Part shown: piece by piece, positions 26,198-34,894 of the stretch
How positions within the stretch are numbered: position 1 is the first letter of the stretch
How the letters are laid out: each line of letters begins with the position of its first letter
Assembly (NCBI GenBank): GCA_028280455.1
Contig: JANQLT010000057.1
Span: 1 to 64,000, forward strand
Length of the DNA stretch: 64,000 nt
From: Kiloniellales bacterium
GTDB lineage: Bacteria > Pseudomonadota > Alphaproteobacteria > Kiloniellales > JAKSDN01
Reading direction: 5' to 3'
Notes under the pieces: model-generated
Told to the model about the DNA's origin: nothing
Seen by the model: only the letters and a program-made list of their open reading frames with translations
Databases searched by the model: none
Position numbers and translations under genes: made by a program

Positions 26198-26467
26198 GAT
26201 TTGTATTTGAATTAGAACACACTAGGCTCTAGGACGCAGGTCAGCAAGGCCCTTGGCCCCCTTCTTGATTGCCTCTAGACGCGAAAAACGGCTTAGCCTG
26301 GCGCGGCCAAGCCATTGATAAAATTGATTTATAGAGTGGGAGTGGGGCTCTTAGGACTCAGCGATGTCTATAGCCCTCGGTTGGCCGCGAGAGGCGTTGC
26401 GTCGGTTCAGGTGACGGCGGCAAGTGCTCCAGCCGAACGCCCGAATGCGTAGCCTCTCCGAAAGAGC

Positions 26468-27271
26468 CTAGATCGCGATGCTCAAGCCTAGCGGATTGAC
26501 CGCTTCGCCGATCCGCTCAACCTCCCGGGACAGACTCCCGAGAAGAGCTTTCAGCCTCTTTGGCTTGAGCCGCGCGCTCGTCATGTTGATGGCAAGCGAG
26601 CCGACCACGTCGCGGCCAGGCACGCGAATGGGCATGGCGAGGGCCGAGATTCCCTCGACGAGGCGGTCCTGGTCCGTCGCATAGCCCCGTTCGCGAATTC
26701 GCGGCAGCGCCTCGGCCACCTCGTCTCGCGAGAGGCCATTGAAAACGGGATAGCGACTGGCATTGGCATCCAGTATGGCGTCGATCTGGCTCGGCGCGAG
26801 AAACGCCAGGATCGCTTGGCTTGCGGGGCCGACTCCCAAGGGGATCTGGCCGCCGATCTGTCCGGTCAGGCTCGATATGACGTAGTCGCCCTGCTCGCGA
26901 TCGACACAGACACAATCGAAGCCGTTGCGGGCCATCAGGAACACGGTGTCCTTGCTTTCGTGGGCCAGGCGCAGAAGAGACGGACGGGCCACCTGGCGAA
27001 GCCCGGTGCCGTCGCCGGCTTTGGCGCCGAGCACGAAGAGGGCGAGCCCGAGGCGAAAGCGCTTGGTCGCCTCTTCGCGCTCGATGAGCCCATGGCGCTC
27101 CAGCGCCGACAGGATCCTATGCGCGGTCGGCTGAGTCAGATCGAGGGCCTCGGCAATATCGGCGGAGCGCTTGCCCTGCTCGCCGGCATCGCCAAGGAGG
27201 CGCAGAATCGCAATGGAACGATCAAGCAGCTGGGTCCCCTTGCCCTTGCCGTTGTCATCGTCCTGCGCCAC
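26468..27271 (-). CDS. IclR-family transcriptional regulator
   Basis: 267 residues from the GTG at 27271, which has GGGAGGGA seven bases upstream. The longer ORF start at 27355 adds 28 residues with no IclR character. An N-terminal helix-turn-helix (LLDRSIAILRLLGDAG, then SADIAEALDLTQPTAHRIL) is followed by the ligand-binding domain (LALFVLGAKAGD, then GFDCVCVDREQGDY and SQIDAIL). It lies directly downstream of the MmgE/PrpD gene on the same strand and probably responds to an intermediate of that module. Confidence 0.85.
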   Translation of the reverse strand: MAQDDDNGKGKGTQLLDRSIAILRLLGDAGEQGKRSADIAEALDLTQPTAHRILSALERHGLIEREEATKRFRLGLALFVLGAKAGDGTGLRQVARPSLLRLAHESKDTVFLMARNGFDCVCVDREQGDYVISSLTGQIGGQIPLGVGPASQAILAFLAPSQIDAILDANASRYPVFNGLSRDEVAEALPRIRERGYATDQDRLVEGISALAMPIRVPGRDVVGSLAINMTSARLKPKRLKALLGSLSREVERIGEAVNPLGLSIAI

Positions 27272-27364
27272 GCAGTCCCTCCCTTCCCCACAGTCTACGA
27301 GTGCATGTGACGTCCTCGACGCGGCAAGTCTAGCAGCATGGCTCAGAGGTGGCACAGGGCAGAT

Positions 27365-28735
27365 CTATGGCTGAGCACAGCCGACTTTCAGCAGCCGGTC
27401 GGAAGCCTGCTCGATCGGCTCGGCAAGCTGCCGCAGGAGCGGAGCGGCGTCATTGTCTTCAAGCGCTTGGATCGTCGACAGCAGCAGCTCGGCGCGGGCA
27501 TCGCCCAGCAGGGGGCCGGCCAAGGTGCGGAACTTCGCTTCGAGATCCGCTGGCGTCATCGGGTTCGAAGGCTCGCCCTTCGGTGCCAGAACGCTCGCGC
27601 TGTAGACCCGGCCTTGGACGCCGATTTCGACGCGTGCCGGGACGCGGCCCGGGAACATCGCGTCCAGATCGGAGGCCAGCTCGACCGAGACCCGCTCCGC
27701 CAGCGCCGTGACCGCCCGATGGGACAGCGCTCCTTCGCCCATCGGCAGCAGGCTGTCTTCTCCTTCCAGCAACGCGAGCGCCAGGCAAAAGGGCACGCTG
27801 TACTGGGCCGCTTCCAAGGTCCGGGGATGCGGCTCGTTGTTGAGCTGAAGCGTTCTGGCAAAGGACTCCACCTTGATGCCGTCGATCGCCCGCGGGTCGA
27901 TCCCGTGACTCGCCTGCAACGCCAGGCCCGCCTCGATTGCCGCATGGATCCAGCGGCAGCAGCTGTAGGGCTTGAAATAGGTCCGCTCGATCTTCCAGTC
28001 CCGCCCGAGATCGGCCGTGAGCGTCTCGCCGTCGAACAGGGACGGGTTGTCGAACAGGTCGATGGGCGCTGTGAAACCGGCCGCGGCAAGATCCACGGCT
28101 GCCAAGCCCGTGGCCGTGGCCCAGGCAATGCCTTCCTTCAAATGGTTGCCCATGACCTGCGAGTAAGCCACGGGCCCGAGGCCCGGTGCGCTGGTGCCGG
28201 CGATGGCTATCGCCTGGGCGATCTGCGGCGTGGTCAGCTTCCGCAGCCAGGCGACCGCGGCGGCGGCGCCCTGCCCTACCCAGCGCCCGCTGACCAGCGT
28301 GTCGACACGCGACAGGTCACGCGATGCGCCGACGCGAACGGCGATCTCGTATCCGAGGACGATCGCGGTGAGCAAGCGCTCAGCGCTGACGTCTCGGCCC
28401 TGCGCCGCCGCCACGACGGCAGGGATGATCGCCGAGCCCGGATGGCCGGCCGCCGCGCGATGGCCGTCGTCCAGGTCGAGCATCGAGGCTGCCGACGCGT
28501 TGGCGAAGGCCGCTCCGACGACGGGCAGTCGGCTTGGCGTGAACCAGACCGGCGCTTCGCCGGCACCCCAGATGCTCCGCGCAGCCTGCCTGGCCGACCT
28601 CGCCCCCCGTGTCGAGTGACCCGCCAGGGCCGCTGCGATGAGGTCGAGGATCGCCAAGACGGCCGTCCGGCGAGGCGCCTCAGGAATGGCGGTCGTCGAG
28701 GTGAGAAAGGCGGCAAGACGCTCGGCAATGAACAT
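27365..28735 (-). CDS. MmgE/PrpD-family protein
   Basis: 456 residues, normal for the family whose known members include 2-methylcitrate dehydratase, cis-aconitate decarboxylase and iminodisuccinate epimerase. Visible are the all-helical N-terminal domain, the segment ASAASMLDLDDGHRAAAGHPG (the family's D-D-GH...HPG active-site stretch), FKPYSCCRWIHAAIEAG and the small C-terminal lid domain. The actual substrate cannot be told from the sequence. It is the first gene before the IclR regulator and is divergent from the TRAP-amidase operon, so it may act on the same compound. Confidence 0.85.
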   Translation of the reverse strand: MFIAERLAAFLTSTTAIPEAPRRTAVLAILDLIAAALAGHSTRGARSARQAARSIWGAGEAPVWFTPSRLPVVGAAFANASAASMLDLDDGHRAAAGHPGSAIIPAVVAAAQGRDVSAERLLTAIVLGYEIAVRVGASRDLSRVDTLVSGRWVGQGAAAAVAWLRKLTTPQIAQAIAIAGTSAPGLGPVAYSQVMGNHLKEGIAWATATGLAAVDLAAAGFTAPIDLFDNPSLFDGETLTADLGRDWKIERTYFKPYSCCRWIHAAIEAGLALQASHGIDPRAIDGIKVESFARTLQLNNEPHPRTLEAAQYSVPFCLALALLEGEDSLLPMGEGALSHRAVTALAERVSVELASDLDAMFPGRVPARVEIGVQGRVYSASVLAPKGEPSNPMTPADLEAKFRTLAGPLLGDARAELLLSTIQALEDNDAAPLLRQLAEPIEQASDRLLKVGCAQP

Positions 28736-28785
28736 GATCGGCGCTCGACGGTCGTGAAGCTCGCCCCACCTCTACGTTCATATTA

Positions 28786-28823
28786 TGGATATTTCTACTT
28801 GATTCTCTCATAAATTGGATATT
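28786..28823. promoter_or_regulatory. Direct repeats TGGATATT, 30 bases apart, in divergent promoter
   Basis: TGGATATT occurs at 28786-28793 and again at 28816-28823, exactly 30 bases (about three helical turns) apart, within an A+T-rich patch between the divergent MmgE/PrpD and TRAP genes. Same-face repeats fit binding by a multimeric regulator; the IclR protein of this module is the obvious candidate. Confidence 0.45.
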
Positions 28824-28984
28824 AGCTGTCGACACACCGGCGCTCGATCGCTCGGCCGAGTTCGGGCGGCTTTCTGAGACCGCACGCCAACGCCGAATAC
28901 CCTTGGCCCCATCGGCGGAGGTCGCGGTCAAGGAGCAGCGTCAGTGAAGGGCTCGAATGAACCGTCAACTCAAGGGAGGTAGGC

Positions 28985-30019
28985 ATGGCTTGCCGCGACT
29001 CTGGCACTCAAGACCTTTGGCAAAAGCTGCAGTGGCTTTGCGCGTCCGTTGTTCTCGCCGTCGTCTTGACCGTCTCACCCGGCTTGGCGGCAGACTGGCG
29101 GCTGTCGACGTCGTATCAGCCCGGCTCCGACGGGCACAAAGGCTCGCTGGATTTCGCACAGCGGGTCAAAGACAAGACGAACGGACGCATCAGCATCGAG
29201 GTTTATCCCGCCAATCAGCTCGGCGATTGGGTGGAGGTCTATGAGCAGGTGATGAGTGGCGCGGTCGAAATGACCATGGGCGCCGTTCCCTCGACATTCG
29301 ATTCCCGCCTGGCGATCGATTCCTTCCCCTACGCCGTCACCGACTATGCCGAGGCGCAGAAAGCCTATTCGCCGGGTGGCTATCTCTATGAGATCGTCGA
29401 CGAGATCGTCGCCGGCCAAGGCGTCAAGATCCTCAGCACCTGGGCGAAGGGCATGGGCGGCGGCGCCTTCTCCAAGATCGTCCCCAGCCCCTACGATCCC
29501 AACGCCAAGCAGGGCATGAAGCTACGAGTCTGGCCCGGCGGCGTGACGGCGCGGGCTCTGATGGAGCGCTTCGGCTACAGCGTGACCATGATCCCCTGGG
29601 ACGAGGTCTACACGGCGATGCAGACGGGCGTGGTCGAGGGTGTGATCGGCGGCAATCCCGAGCTTACGGTGACCAACTTCCTCGACATCACGAAGATGTA
29701 CGTTCAATACAACAACCACTTCGAGAACCACTACATCATGATCAATCGTGAGCTTCTCGAATCGCTGCCGGCCGAGGACCGGGCCGCGGTCGAGCAGGTG
29801 GCGGTCGACATCATGAACGAGCGCTTCCCGCTCGCCGAGGCGTCCGACGAGAAGTACATGCAGGAGATGCGCGACGCCGGCATCGAGGTCGTGACCTTCT
29901 CGCCGGAGCAGGCTGCGGCCTTTGCCGCCGTGGCGCGGAAGTACGTGTGGCCCGAGATCAAGGATGAGATCGGTGACGAGCTGTACAACCGGCTCAGGGC
30001 CGAACTGAAAATCAACTGA
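28985..30019 (+). CDS. dctP: TRAP transporter substrate-binding protein DctP
   Basis: 344 residues with a signal peptide (LCASVVLAVVLTVSPGLAAD). The mature protein has the DctP layout: DFAQRVKDKTNGRISIEVYP with the ligand region, and the conserved GMKLRVWPGGVTARALMERF containing the arginine that normally binds the ligand's carboxylate. The following MIPWDEVYTAMQTGVVEGV is also diagnostic. It captures an organic acid in the periplasm. A 14-pair hairpin follows the stop codon. It starts an operon with DctQ, DctM, an amidase and a DAO-family flavoprotein. Confidence 0.9.
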   Translation: MACRDSGTQDLWQKLQWLCASVVLAVVLTVSPGLAADWRLSTSYQPGSDGHKGSLDFAQRVKDKTNGRISIEVYPANQLGDWVEVYEQVMSGAVEMTMGAVPSTFDSRLAIDSFPYAVTDYAEAQKAYSPGGYLYEIVDEIVAGQGVKILSTWAKGMGGGAFSKIVPSPYDPNAKQGMKLRVWPGGVTARALMERFGYSVTMIPWDEVYTAMQTGVVEGVIGGNPELTVTNFLDITKMYVQYNNHFENHYIMINRELLESLPAEDRAAVEQVAVDIMNERFPLAEASDEKYMQEMRDAGIEVVTFSPEQAAAFAAVARKYVWPEIKDEIGDELYNRLRAELKIN

Positions 30020-30026
30020 TCGGCAA

Positions 30027-30062
30027 ACGATGCGGGACCGCTTCGCCACGGTCCCGCATCGT
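30027..30062. other. Strong intercistronic stem-loop between dctP and dctQ
   Basis: ACGATGCGGGACCG, an eight-base loop, and CGGTCCCGCATCGT form a perfect 14-pair stem starting eight bases after the dctP stop. It has no T-run. Such a structure can stabilise the upstream dctP message or cause partial termination, so that the periplasmic protein exceeds the membrane subunits. It also argues that the annotated dctQ ORF start at 30030, which lies inside the stem, is not the true start. Confidence 0.75.
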
Positions 30063-30101
30063 CGCCTTCTCGCCGCCATCGGCATAGCACGACAAGCCGC
30101 C

Positions 30102-30647
30102 ATGGATGATCCAAAGAGATCGGCAATGCTGGTTCTCTCGGGCGTATGGCAATTCAAGCTGTTCTTGAAGCGCCTGACACTCGTCGTCACCTGCGCCCTC
30201 TTCTCGGTCGTCGTCATCGTCCAGATCGTTGTCCGCTACTTCCTTCTCATCCCCCTTCACGGCCTCGAAGAGATCGCCGTCTATGCCGCCGTTTGGACCT
30301 ACTTCATCGGCGGCGCCTACGGCGCTTACGAGCGCTCCCACATATCGGCAAGCCTGATCGAGATGCTGGCCGCCGCCGAAGGGATCCGCGATTGGATCAA
30401 GGTTTTGGCCAACGCAGTCACCGTCGTGGTCGCCGTCTGGGCCACGATTTGGACCTTCCAGTACTTCCAGTGGAGTTTAAAGCTCCAACCCAGATCCCTG
30501 GAGCTTCAGGCGCCACTCTACTGGGTGCACGCATCGATGTTCGTCGGGCTTGGGCTTATGGCGTTCTACTTCGCCATAGAGCTGGTCGACAATCTGCTGC
30601 GCGCGCTCGGCATGCGAAGCGGGCTGGACGAGAACAAGGCCCGATAG
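30102..30647 (+). CDS. dctQ: TRAP transporter small permease subunit DctQ
   Basis: About 181 residues from the ATG at 30102, with four membrane segments as expected: FKLFLKRLTLVVTCALFSVV, LEEIAVYAAVWTYFIGGAYG, VLANAVTVVVAVWATIW and ASMFVGLGLMAFYFAIELV. LHGLEEIAVYAAVWTYFIGG followed by ERSHIS is the conserved DctQ signature region. The longer ORF from 30030 is rejected because it overlaps a stable hairpin and adds no membrane or conserved sequence; a start at 30126 is also possible. It precedes DctM by six bases. Confidence 0.85.
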   Translation: MDDPKRSAMLVLSGVWQFKLFLKRLTLVVTCALFSVVVIVQIVVRYFLLIPLHGLEEIAVYAAVWTYFIGGAYGAYERSHISASLIEMLAAAEGIRDWIKVLANAVTVVVAVWATIWTFQYFQWSLKLQPRSLELQAPLYWVHASMFVGLGLMAFYFAIELVDNLLRALGMRSGLDENKAR

Positions 30648-30653
30648 TGGCCG

Positions 30654-31961
30654 ATGGAGCCCGTCATCCTCATCGCCATCGGCCTGCTGGTCCTACTGCT
30701 GGTGATCGGCGTTCCGGTTCCCATGTCGTTCGGTGCCGCGGCCATCTTCATCTTCATGGCGGGCGACTATCGGTCCAGCAACTTCCTGGTCGCCGCCGGC
30801 TTCAACAAGACCTCGTCGATCATTCTGCTCGCGATGCCGCTGTTCATTCTCGTCGGCGAGATCATGGGCTCCAGCAGCCTCGCCAGCCGACTGGTGGATT
30901 TCTGCGACAGCATCTTCGGCCGTTTGAAGGGCGGGCTCGGTGTAGTGGTCGTGGTGGTGACGGCCGTGTTCGGCGCGATATCGGGCACGGCCTCCTCCGC
31001 CGTTGCAGCCATGGGCACGATCATGGTGCCGCGCATGGTCGAACGGGGCTACGACCGTGGCTATGCGGCAGCCCTCGTGGCGAACTCGTCGGTCCTGGCG
31101 CTCCTGATCCCGCCGAGCTCGGCTCAGATCGTCTACGGCTGGATATCCGGCACGTCGATCGCGGCTTGCTTCCTAGCGCCGATCCTTCCCGCGGCGGTTC
31201 TCATCACCTTGTTCAGCCTGTGGAATTTCCTGCTGACCCGCTCAATGCCGATCCGCCAGCCGGCGCCCGCGCCGCCGCGGGAGATCCTCCAGGACATGGC
31301 CAGGAAAGGCAGACGGGCGACCCTCTCCCTGGTCATGCCGATTCTCATCCTGACCGTCATCTACGGCGGCTTCGCGACACCGACCGAAGCGGCGGCCGTC
31401 GCCGTCGCCTATGCCCTCGCGATCGGCCTGCTCATCTATCGGGACATCAAGCTGAAGGATCTCTGGCGGATCGGGCACAATGCCGGGACTACCGTCGGCG
31501 TCGTCATGGTCCTGGTCTTCTTTGCCGTGATGCTCAGCCGCTTGTTCACGATGGAGGGCGTGCCGCAGCAAATCGTCGAAGGACTGCTGTCGATCACGGA
31601 TGACCCCATTCTGATCTTGCTGATGATCAATCTCTTCCTTGTCATCCTCGGCATGCTTATGGACGACTTCAGCGGTCTATTGCTAGCGACACCGATCCTC
31701 ATTCCCGTCATCCAGGAGATCGGTGTCCATCCGGTGCATTTCGCCGCTATCATCGGCGTCAATCTGGGCATGGGCAACATCACGCCGCCGACCGCCCCGC
31801 TGCTCTACTTCGGTGCGCGGATCGGCCGCGTGCCGCTCCAGAGAATGCTGAAGCCATCGATCTTCTTCGTCCTCGGGGCCTATTTGCCGGTGCTGCTGCT
31901 GACCAGCTATGTGCCGGCCTTGTCGCTCTGGCTGCCCCGACTGGTGCTGGGAGTCGATTGA
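30654..31961 (+). CDS. dctM: TRAP transporter large permease subunit DctM
   Basis: 435 residues with about twelve hydrophobic segments. The conserved blocks AMPLFILVGEIMGSSSLASR, VVTAVFGAISGTASSAVAAM and VANSSVLALLIPPSSAQIVYG are diagnostic of the DctM/DedA-like TRAP permease; the last is the sodium/substrate-site loop. It forms the transport channel with DctQ. The amidase gene follows after ten bases, so the transported compound or its derivative is probably an amide. Confidence 0.95.
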   Translation: MEPVILIAIGLLVLLLVIGVPVPMSFGAAAIFIFMAGDYRSSNFLVAAGFNKTSSIILLAMPLFILVGEIMGSSSLASRLVDFCDSIFGRLKGGLGVVVVVVTAVFGAISGTASSAVAAMGTIMVPRMVERGYDRGYAAALVANSSVLALLIPPSSAQIVYGWISGTSIAACFLAPILPAAVLITLFSLWNFLLTRSMPIRQPAPAPPREILQDMARKGRRATLSLVMPILILTVIYGGFATPTEAAAVAVAYALAIGLLIYRDIKLKDLWRIGHNAGTTVGVVMVLVFFAVMLSRLFTMEGVPQQIVEGLLSITDDPILILLMINLFLVILGMLMDDFSGLLLATPILIPVIQEIGVHPVHFAAIIGVNLGMGNITPPTAPLLYFGARIGRVPLQRMLKPSIFFVLGAYLPVLLLTSYVPALSLWLPRLVLGVD

Positions 31962-31971
31962 GGTGACGGCG

Positions 31972-33432
31972 ATGTCCAGGGTCGCAGATCGGCGAGAAGC
32001 GGGAGCGCTGGACCTCTGGTCGCCGGCCGAGGCGCTAGGCCTTGCCATCGCCAAAGGCGAGACCTCCTCCGCCGAAGTGACGCAAGGCTATCTCGATCGC
32101 ATTGCGGAGCTCGATACGAAACTGCTGGCCTTCACCTATGCGTTCGGGGAACAGGCGCTGAAGGCGGCCCGCCAGCTGGACCGCGAGCTCGCCTTCGACG
32201 GCGCAAGAGGCCCCTTGCACGGCGTGCCAATCGCCATCAAAGACCTGTTTGACTGTGCGGGACACCCGACGCGCGCCGGCTCGCGTGTCCTCACAGATCG
32301 CAATCCGACTGTATCCGCCCATGTCGTGCGCCGCCTCGAACGTGCCGGCATGCTCGTGCTCGGCAAGACGCAGATGGTCGAGTTCGGCTTCGGCGGTTGG
32401 GGCACCAACGCCATCGCAGGAACGCCTTGGAATCCCAGGGACATGGACCTGCACCGGGTTCCCGGCGGCTCGAGCAGCGGCTCTGCCGTCGCCGTTGCCG
32501 CCGGCCTGGCACCGGCCGCGCTCGGCACCGACACGGGCGGCTCGATTCGTACGCCGGCTTGCTGGTGCGGAGTGGTCGGCATGAAGACGTCACACGGGCT
32601 GGTTGGGCGAAGCGGCATCGTTCCGCTCTGCCCAAGCCAAGATACAGTCGGTCCGCTCGCGCGTAGCGTCCGTGACATAGCGCTGCTGCTGAACGCCCTC
32701 GCCGGACCCGATACCGGCGATCCAGCGACCAAGCATGCGCCGAGGGTCGATCCTCTGACCGATATCGAGCAAGGTATCACGGATCTACGCTTCGGCATTC
32801 TGCATGACGACGACCTAGCCCGAGTCGACCCGGAGATCCGAACGCTCTTCGACACTGCCTTGGACGAGATCGAACGGCTCGGCGGGCGTCTACAGCCGCT
32901 CCGACTGCCGCTATCGATCGATGCCTATCTGGGAATGGGCGGCGACATTATGAGCGCCGAGAGCTATCGACATCTCGGCTCCTATCTGGAGTCCGCCAAC
33001 GAGCGAATGGACCCGGCCATTCGGGCGCGCATCGCACGCGGCCGCGATATCACGGAATCGGAGTACCTGTCGCTGCTTGAAGACCGCGGTTCAGCGCAGA
33101 CCGCGTTCCTCGACGCCTTCCAGGGGCTCGATGCGCTGCTCGTGCCTGGCTGCCATCAATGGCCAATCCCGGTCAGCGAGGTCGACGAGGACGAACACCC
33201 GAACACCTCCGGCCGCTTCGTCAACTTCCTCGACCTCGCGAGCTTGTCGGTTCCAATTGGCAGAAATCCCGATGGCCTGCCCGCCGGCATGCAGATCGTC
33301 GTTAGGCGTTTCGATGATGCCTTGGCGCTCAGAGTTGGGCGCGCCTTTGAACGCACACGCGGTGGCTTTGTGGTGCCGATCTCCGAACCACAAGCCGAAC
33401 AGTGCGGCAAGGCGACCACGCCCAAGTCGTAA
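31972..33432 (+). CDS. Amidase (amidase-signature family)
   Basis: 486 residues from ATG 31972. The Ser-cisSer-Lys triad is visible: lysine in VPIAIKDLFDCAG, cis-serine in PGGSSSGSAVAVAAG and the nucleophile in GTDTGGSIRTPACW. It hydrolyses a carboxamide to acid and ammonia or amine. The longer annotated ORF begins inside dctM and is not supported. It is co-transcribed with the TRAP importer and is followed after three bases by the flavoprotein gene. Uptake, amide cleavage and amine oxidation form a plausible sequence. Confidence 0.9.
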   Translation: MSRVADRREAGALDLWSPAEALGLAIAKGETSSAEVTQGYLDRIAELDTKLLAFTYAFGEQALKAARQLDRELAFDGARGPLHGVPIAIKDLFDCAGHPTRAGSRVLTDRNPTVSAHVVRRLERAGMLVLGKTQMVEFGFGGWGTNAIAGTPWNPRDMDLHRVPGGSSSGSAVAVAAGLAPAALGTDTGGSIRTPACWCGVVGMKTSHGLVGRSGIVPLCPSQDTVGPLARSVRDIALLLNALAGPDTGDPATKHAPRVDPLTDIEQGITDLRFGILHDDDLARVDPEIRTLFDTALDEIERLGGRLQPLRLPLSIDAYLGMGGDIMSAESYRHLGSYLESANERMDPAIRARIARGRDITESEYLSLLEDRGSAQTAFLDAFQGLDALLVPGCHQWPIPVSEVDEDEHPNTSGRFVNFLDLASLSVPIGRNPDGLPAGMQIVVRRFDDALALRVGRAFERTRGGFVVPISEPQAEQCGKATTPKS

Positions 33433-33435
33433 GGT

Positions 33436-34803
33436 ATGACCGACGGAATGGCTCAGTCTCCATTCAAGGACCAGCCGAGACCCAGCTTGCCCCGGTCGGC
33501 CGATGTCGTGGTGATCGGCGCAGGAATCATCGGTATCTGCACGGCGCTGTTCCTGGCCCGGCGCGGCCGGTCGGTTCTGGTCTGCGAGAAAGGGCGCATC
33601 GCCGGCGAGCAATCCAGCCGCAACTGGGGCTGGTGCCGGAAGATGGGCCGCGACCCGGTCGAGATCCCGCTGGCGATCGCCAGCGCCCGACTCTGGGAGG
33701 GCATGAATGCCCTGGTCGAAGGCGAGACCGGCTTTCGCCGGACGGGCATTCTCTATCTCTGCAGGAACGACCGGGAGATCGCCAAGTACGAGGCCTGGCT
33801 GGATCACGCACGCCGGCACGGTCTGGATTCCAGACTGATCTCCGAGACCGAGATCGCCACGCTCTTACCGGGCCTGGCCTCACGCTGGCCCGGCGCGCTG
33901 TTGACCCCGAGCGACGGCCGCGCCGAGCCGGCGCTGGCGACGGTAGCGATGGCAAAGGCGGCCGCGCGTCTCGGCGCGCGAATCGTCGAGAGCTGCGCGG
34001 TCCGCGGCGTGGAGACCGCGGCAGGCGCCGTCGACGCCGTGGTCACCGAGCATGGAGCCGTCCGGACCCGTAGGGTGGTGCTGGCCGGTGGCGCGTGGTC
34101 GCGGCTGTTCTGCGGCAACCTCGGTATCGCCTTCCCGCAACTGAAGGTGCTCGGCTCGGTCCTGCGCACCAAGCCCCTGCCCGGCGCCCCCGACCTTGCG
34201 GTCGCCGGCGCCGACTTCGCCTTCCGCAAGCGGCTCGACGGCGGCTATACGATCGCACAGAAGAACGCCAACATCGCCCATGTTGTTCCCGACAGCTTTC
34301 GGCTGTTCTTCCGGTTCCTTCCCGCCTTCCGGTCCGAGGGCAACGACATCCGCTTGCGCTTCGGCCGCCCCTTTTTCGACGAGCTGAGATCCGCGAAACG
34401 CTGGGGCCTCGACGAGGCATCGCCCTTCGAGCGGCAGCGGGTGCTGGATCCAGCGCCGTCACAGCGAATTCTGGCGCAGGGTCTGCGGAATCTGACCCGA
34501 AGCTTCCCGGTGTTCGGCGACGCCCGGATCGCCGAGCAATGGGCAGGCGCCATCGACGTCACGCCCGACGCGATCCCCGTCATCTCGCCCGTCGGCCAGA
34601 TTCCCGGCTTCTTCATTGCAAGCGGCTTTTCCGGCCACGGCTTCGGCGTCGCCCCGGCCGCCGGCCACCTGATGACGGACCTCGTGTCTGGAGAGACGCC
34701 GATCGTCGACCCGCAGCCCTACAGCCTGCTTCGCCTCGGAGCGGGCCAATCGAGAGTTCCGAAAGCGCAGCCGGGCGGTCCAAGGAGCGCGGAGGTCGAC
34801 TGA
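33436..34803 (+). CDS. FAD-dependent oxidoreductase, D-amino-acid oxidase (DAO) family
   Basis: 455 residues, a close relative of the flavoprotein at 11600-12934. It has the same FAD motif (DVVVIGAGIIGICTALFLARRG), the near-identical GRIAGEQSSRNWGWCRKMGR, and the C-terminal FIASGFSGHGFGVAPAAGHL. It probably oxidises an amine or amino acid released by the adjoining amidase. It is the last gene of the TRAP operon. The hydrolase operon ahead is convergent, across 91 bases with no clear terminator. Confidence 0.85.
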   Translation: MTDGMAQSPFKDQPRPSLPRSADVVVIGAGIIGICTALFLARRGRSVLVCEKGRIAGEQSSRNWGWCRKMGRDPVEIPLAIASARLWEGMNALVEGETGFRRTGILYLCRNDREIAKYEAWLDHARRHGLDSRLISETEIATLLPGLASRWPGALLTPSDGRAEPALATVAMAKAAARLGARIVESCAVRGVETAAGAVDAVVTEHGAVRTRRVVLAGGAWSRLFCGNLGIAFPQLKVLGSVLRTKPLPGAPDLAVAGADFAFRKRLDGGYTIAQKNANIAHVVPDSFRLFFRFLPAFRSEGNDIRLRFGRPFFDELRSAKRWGLDEASPFERQRVLDPAPSQRILAQGLRNLTRSFPVFGDARIAEQWAGAIDVTPDAIPVISPVGQIPGFFIASGFSGHGFGVAPAAGHLMTDLVSGETPIVDPQPYSLLRLGAGQSRVPKAQPGGPRSAEVD

Positions 34804-34894
34804 ATTTGGCTCAAGCCGATCGGGGGGCATCGACGGACGCACGGCTCACCGCAGATCTTGGCGTGCCGTCGTGAATCGCACAGCGCTGCGCCAT

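Noticed and set aside
24445-26232. 595-residue plus-strand ORF
   Set aside because: It is antisense to the TPP enzyme, has no family motif and the composition of a shadow frame.
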